Of a DNA stretch of 6,707 nt, positions 6,614-6,707 are shown in pieces. Every line of letters starts with the position of its first letter. The first letter of the stretch is position 1. The position numbers were made by a program, and so were the translations under genes. The stretch is taken from contig JAITKU010000108.1 in assembly GCA_031278255.1 (NCBI GenBank), forward strand, positions 1 through 6,707. The letters run 5' to 3'. Origin of the DNA: Eubacteriales Family XIII. Incertae Sedis bacterium (GTDB lineage Bacteria; Bacillota; Clostridia; Peptostreptococcales; Anaerovoracaceae). A model generated the notes under the pieces. The model was not told where the DNA came from, did no database searches, and saw nothing but the letters and a program-made list of their open reading frames with translations.

Positions 6614-6627
6614 GTTGAACGGATGTT
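6610..6627 (+). repeat. 18-bp core shared, inverted, with the left intergenic region
   Basis: AATTGTTGAACGGATGTT is the exact reverse complement of 403-420. It directly follows repeat copy 2 and marks the right-hand member of the dispersed repeat pair. Confidence 0.85.
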
Positions 6628-6707
6628 TTGAGGGGACAAGGGCTTCTGCGCTCCTACGTGTGCCCGGAGCGAAGCGAACGGGTATCCCCGTTTGCGCCTT
6701 TTGCAAA
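6628..6707. other. Non-coding right end with consecutive hairpins
   Basis: No gene is recognisable here. CGCTCC (6649-6654) pairs with GGAGCG (6666-6671) around 11 bases. GCGAACGGG (6674-6682) pairs with CCCGTTTGC (6687-6695) around TATC, with one G-T pair. TTTGC and GCAAA at the very end (6691-6695, 6703-6707) could pair as well. These may be further modules of the intergenic repeat family or the structured end of a transcript arriving from beyond the window. No T-run of terminator type follows the stems. Confidence 0.4.

Noticed and set aside
403..6627. Transposon bounded by the 18-bp inverted repeats
   Set aside because: No transposase or integrase lies between them and no target duplication is visible. 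The cores sit inside longer repeat modules and do not mark element ends.

Overview
The window looks like chromosomal DNA from a GC-rich, Gram-positive-type member of the Firmicutes, probably of Clostridia type. The basis is strong AGGAG-type ribosome binding sites, sigma-A-like promoters with 17-bp spacers, an S-layer-homology (SLH) anchored exoprotease, an SppA-type S49 peptidase, and a NimA-like flavin-fold protein of a kind common in anaerobic Firmicutes. No rRNA or other taxonomic marker is present, so this placement is inference.

Layout from left to right. The first 200 bases hold the start of a leftward flavodoxin-family gene that runs off the edge. A divergent intergenic region (201-549) follows, with one promoter per direction and a structured repeat between them. 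A very large rightward gene (550-4458) encodes a secreted S8 subtilase with an N-terminal propeptide, a chain of Ig-like, MBG-like and YDG-type domains, a polyglycine/acidic linker and three C-terminal SLH domains. A short spacer carrying its own promoter and an inverted repeat leads into a rightward sppA-like gene (4563-5711). Two leftward genes then face it tail to tail: a NimA-like flavin split-barrel protein (6008-6484) and a downstream antibiotic-biosynthesis-monooxygenase (ABM) family protein (5727-6011), which overlap by ATGA. The right end (6485-6707) is non-coding and rich in palindromic repeats.

How the parts fit together. The subtilase and the SppA-like protein both act at or outside the membrane on proteins or peptides, but each has its own promoter, so a shared pathway is only suggested by adjacency. 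The NimA-like and ABM genes form a convincing two-gene, translationally coupled operon, probably for small-molecule redox or quinone/nitro-compound handling. The flavodoxin-family gene is also a redox protein but is not physically linked to them.

The most unusual structure lies outside the genes. A repeat family with conserved modules occurs at both ends of the window in opposite orientations (perfect 18-bp inverted match, 403-420 and 6610-6627). On the right it forms a near-perfect 43-bp tandem duplication with alternative, mutually exclusive hairpins directly upstream of the ribosome binding site of the NimA-like gene. I see no mobile element, CRISPR array, RNA gene or obvious new multi-gene system.
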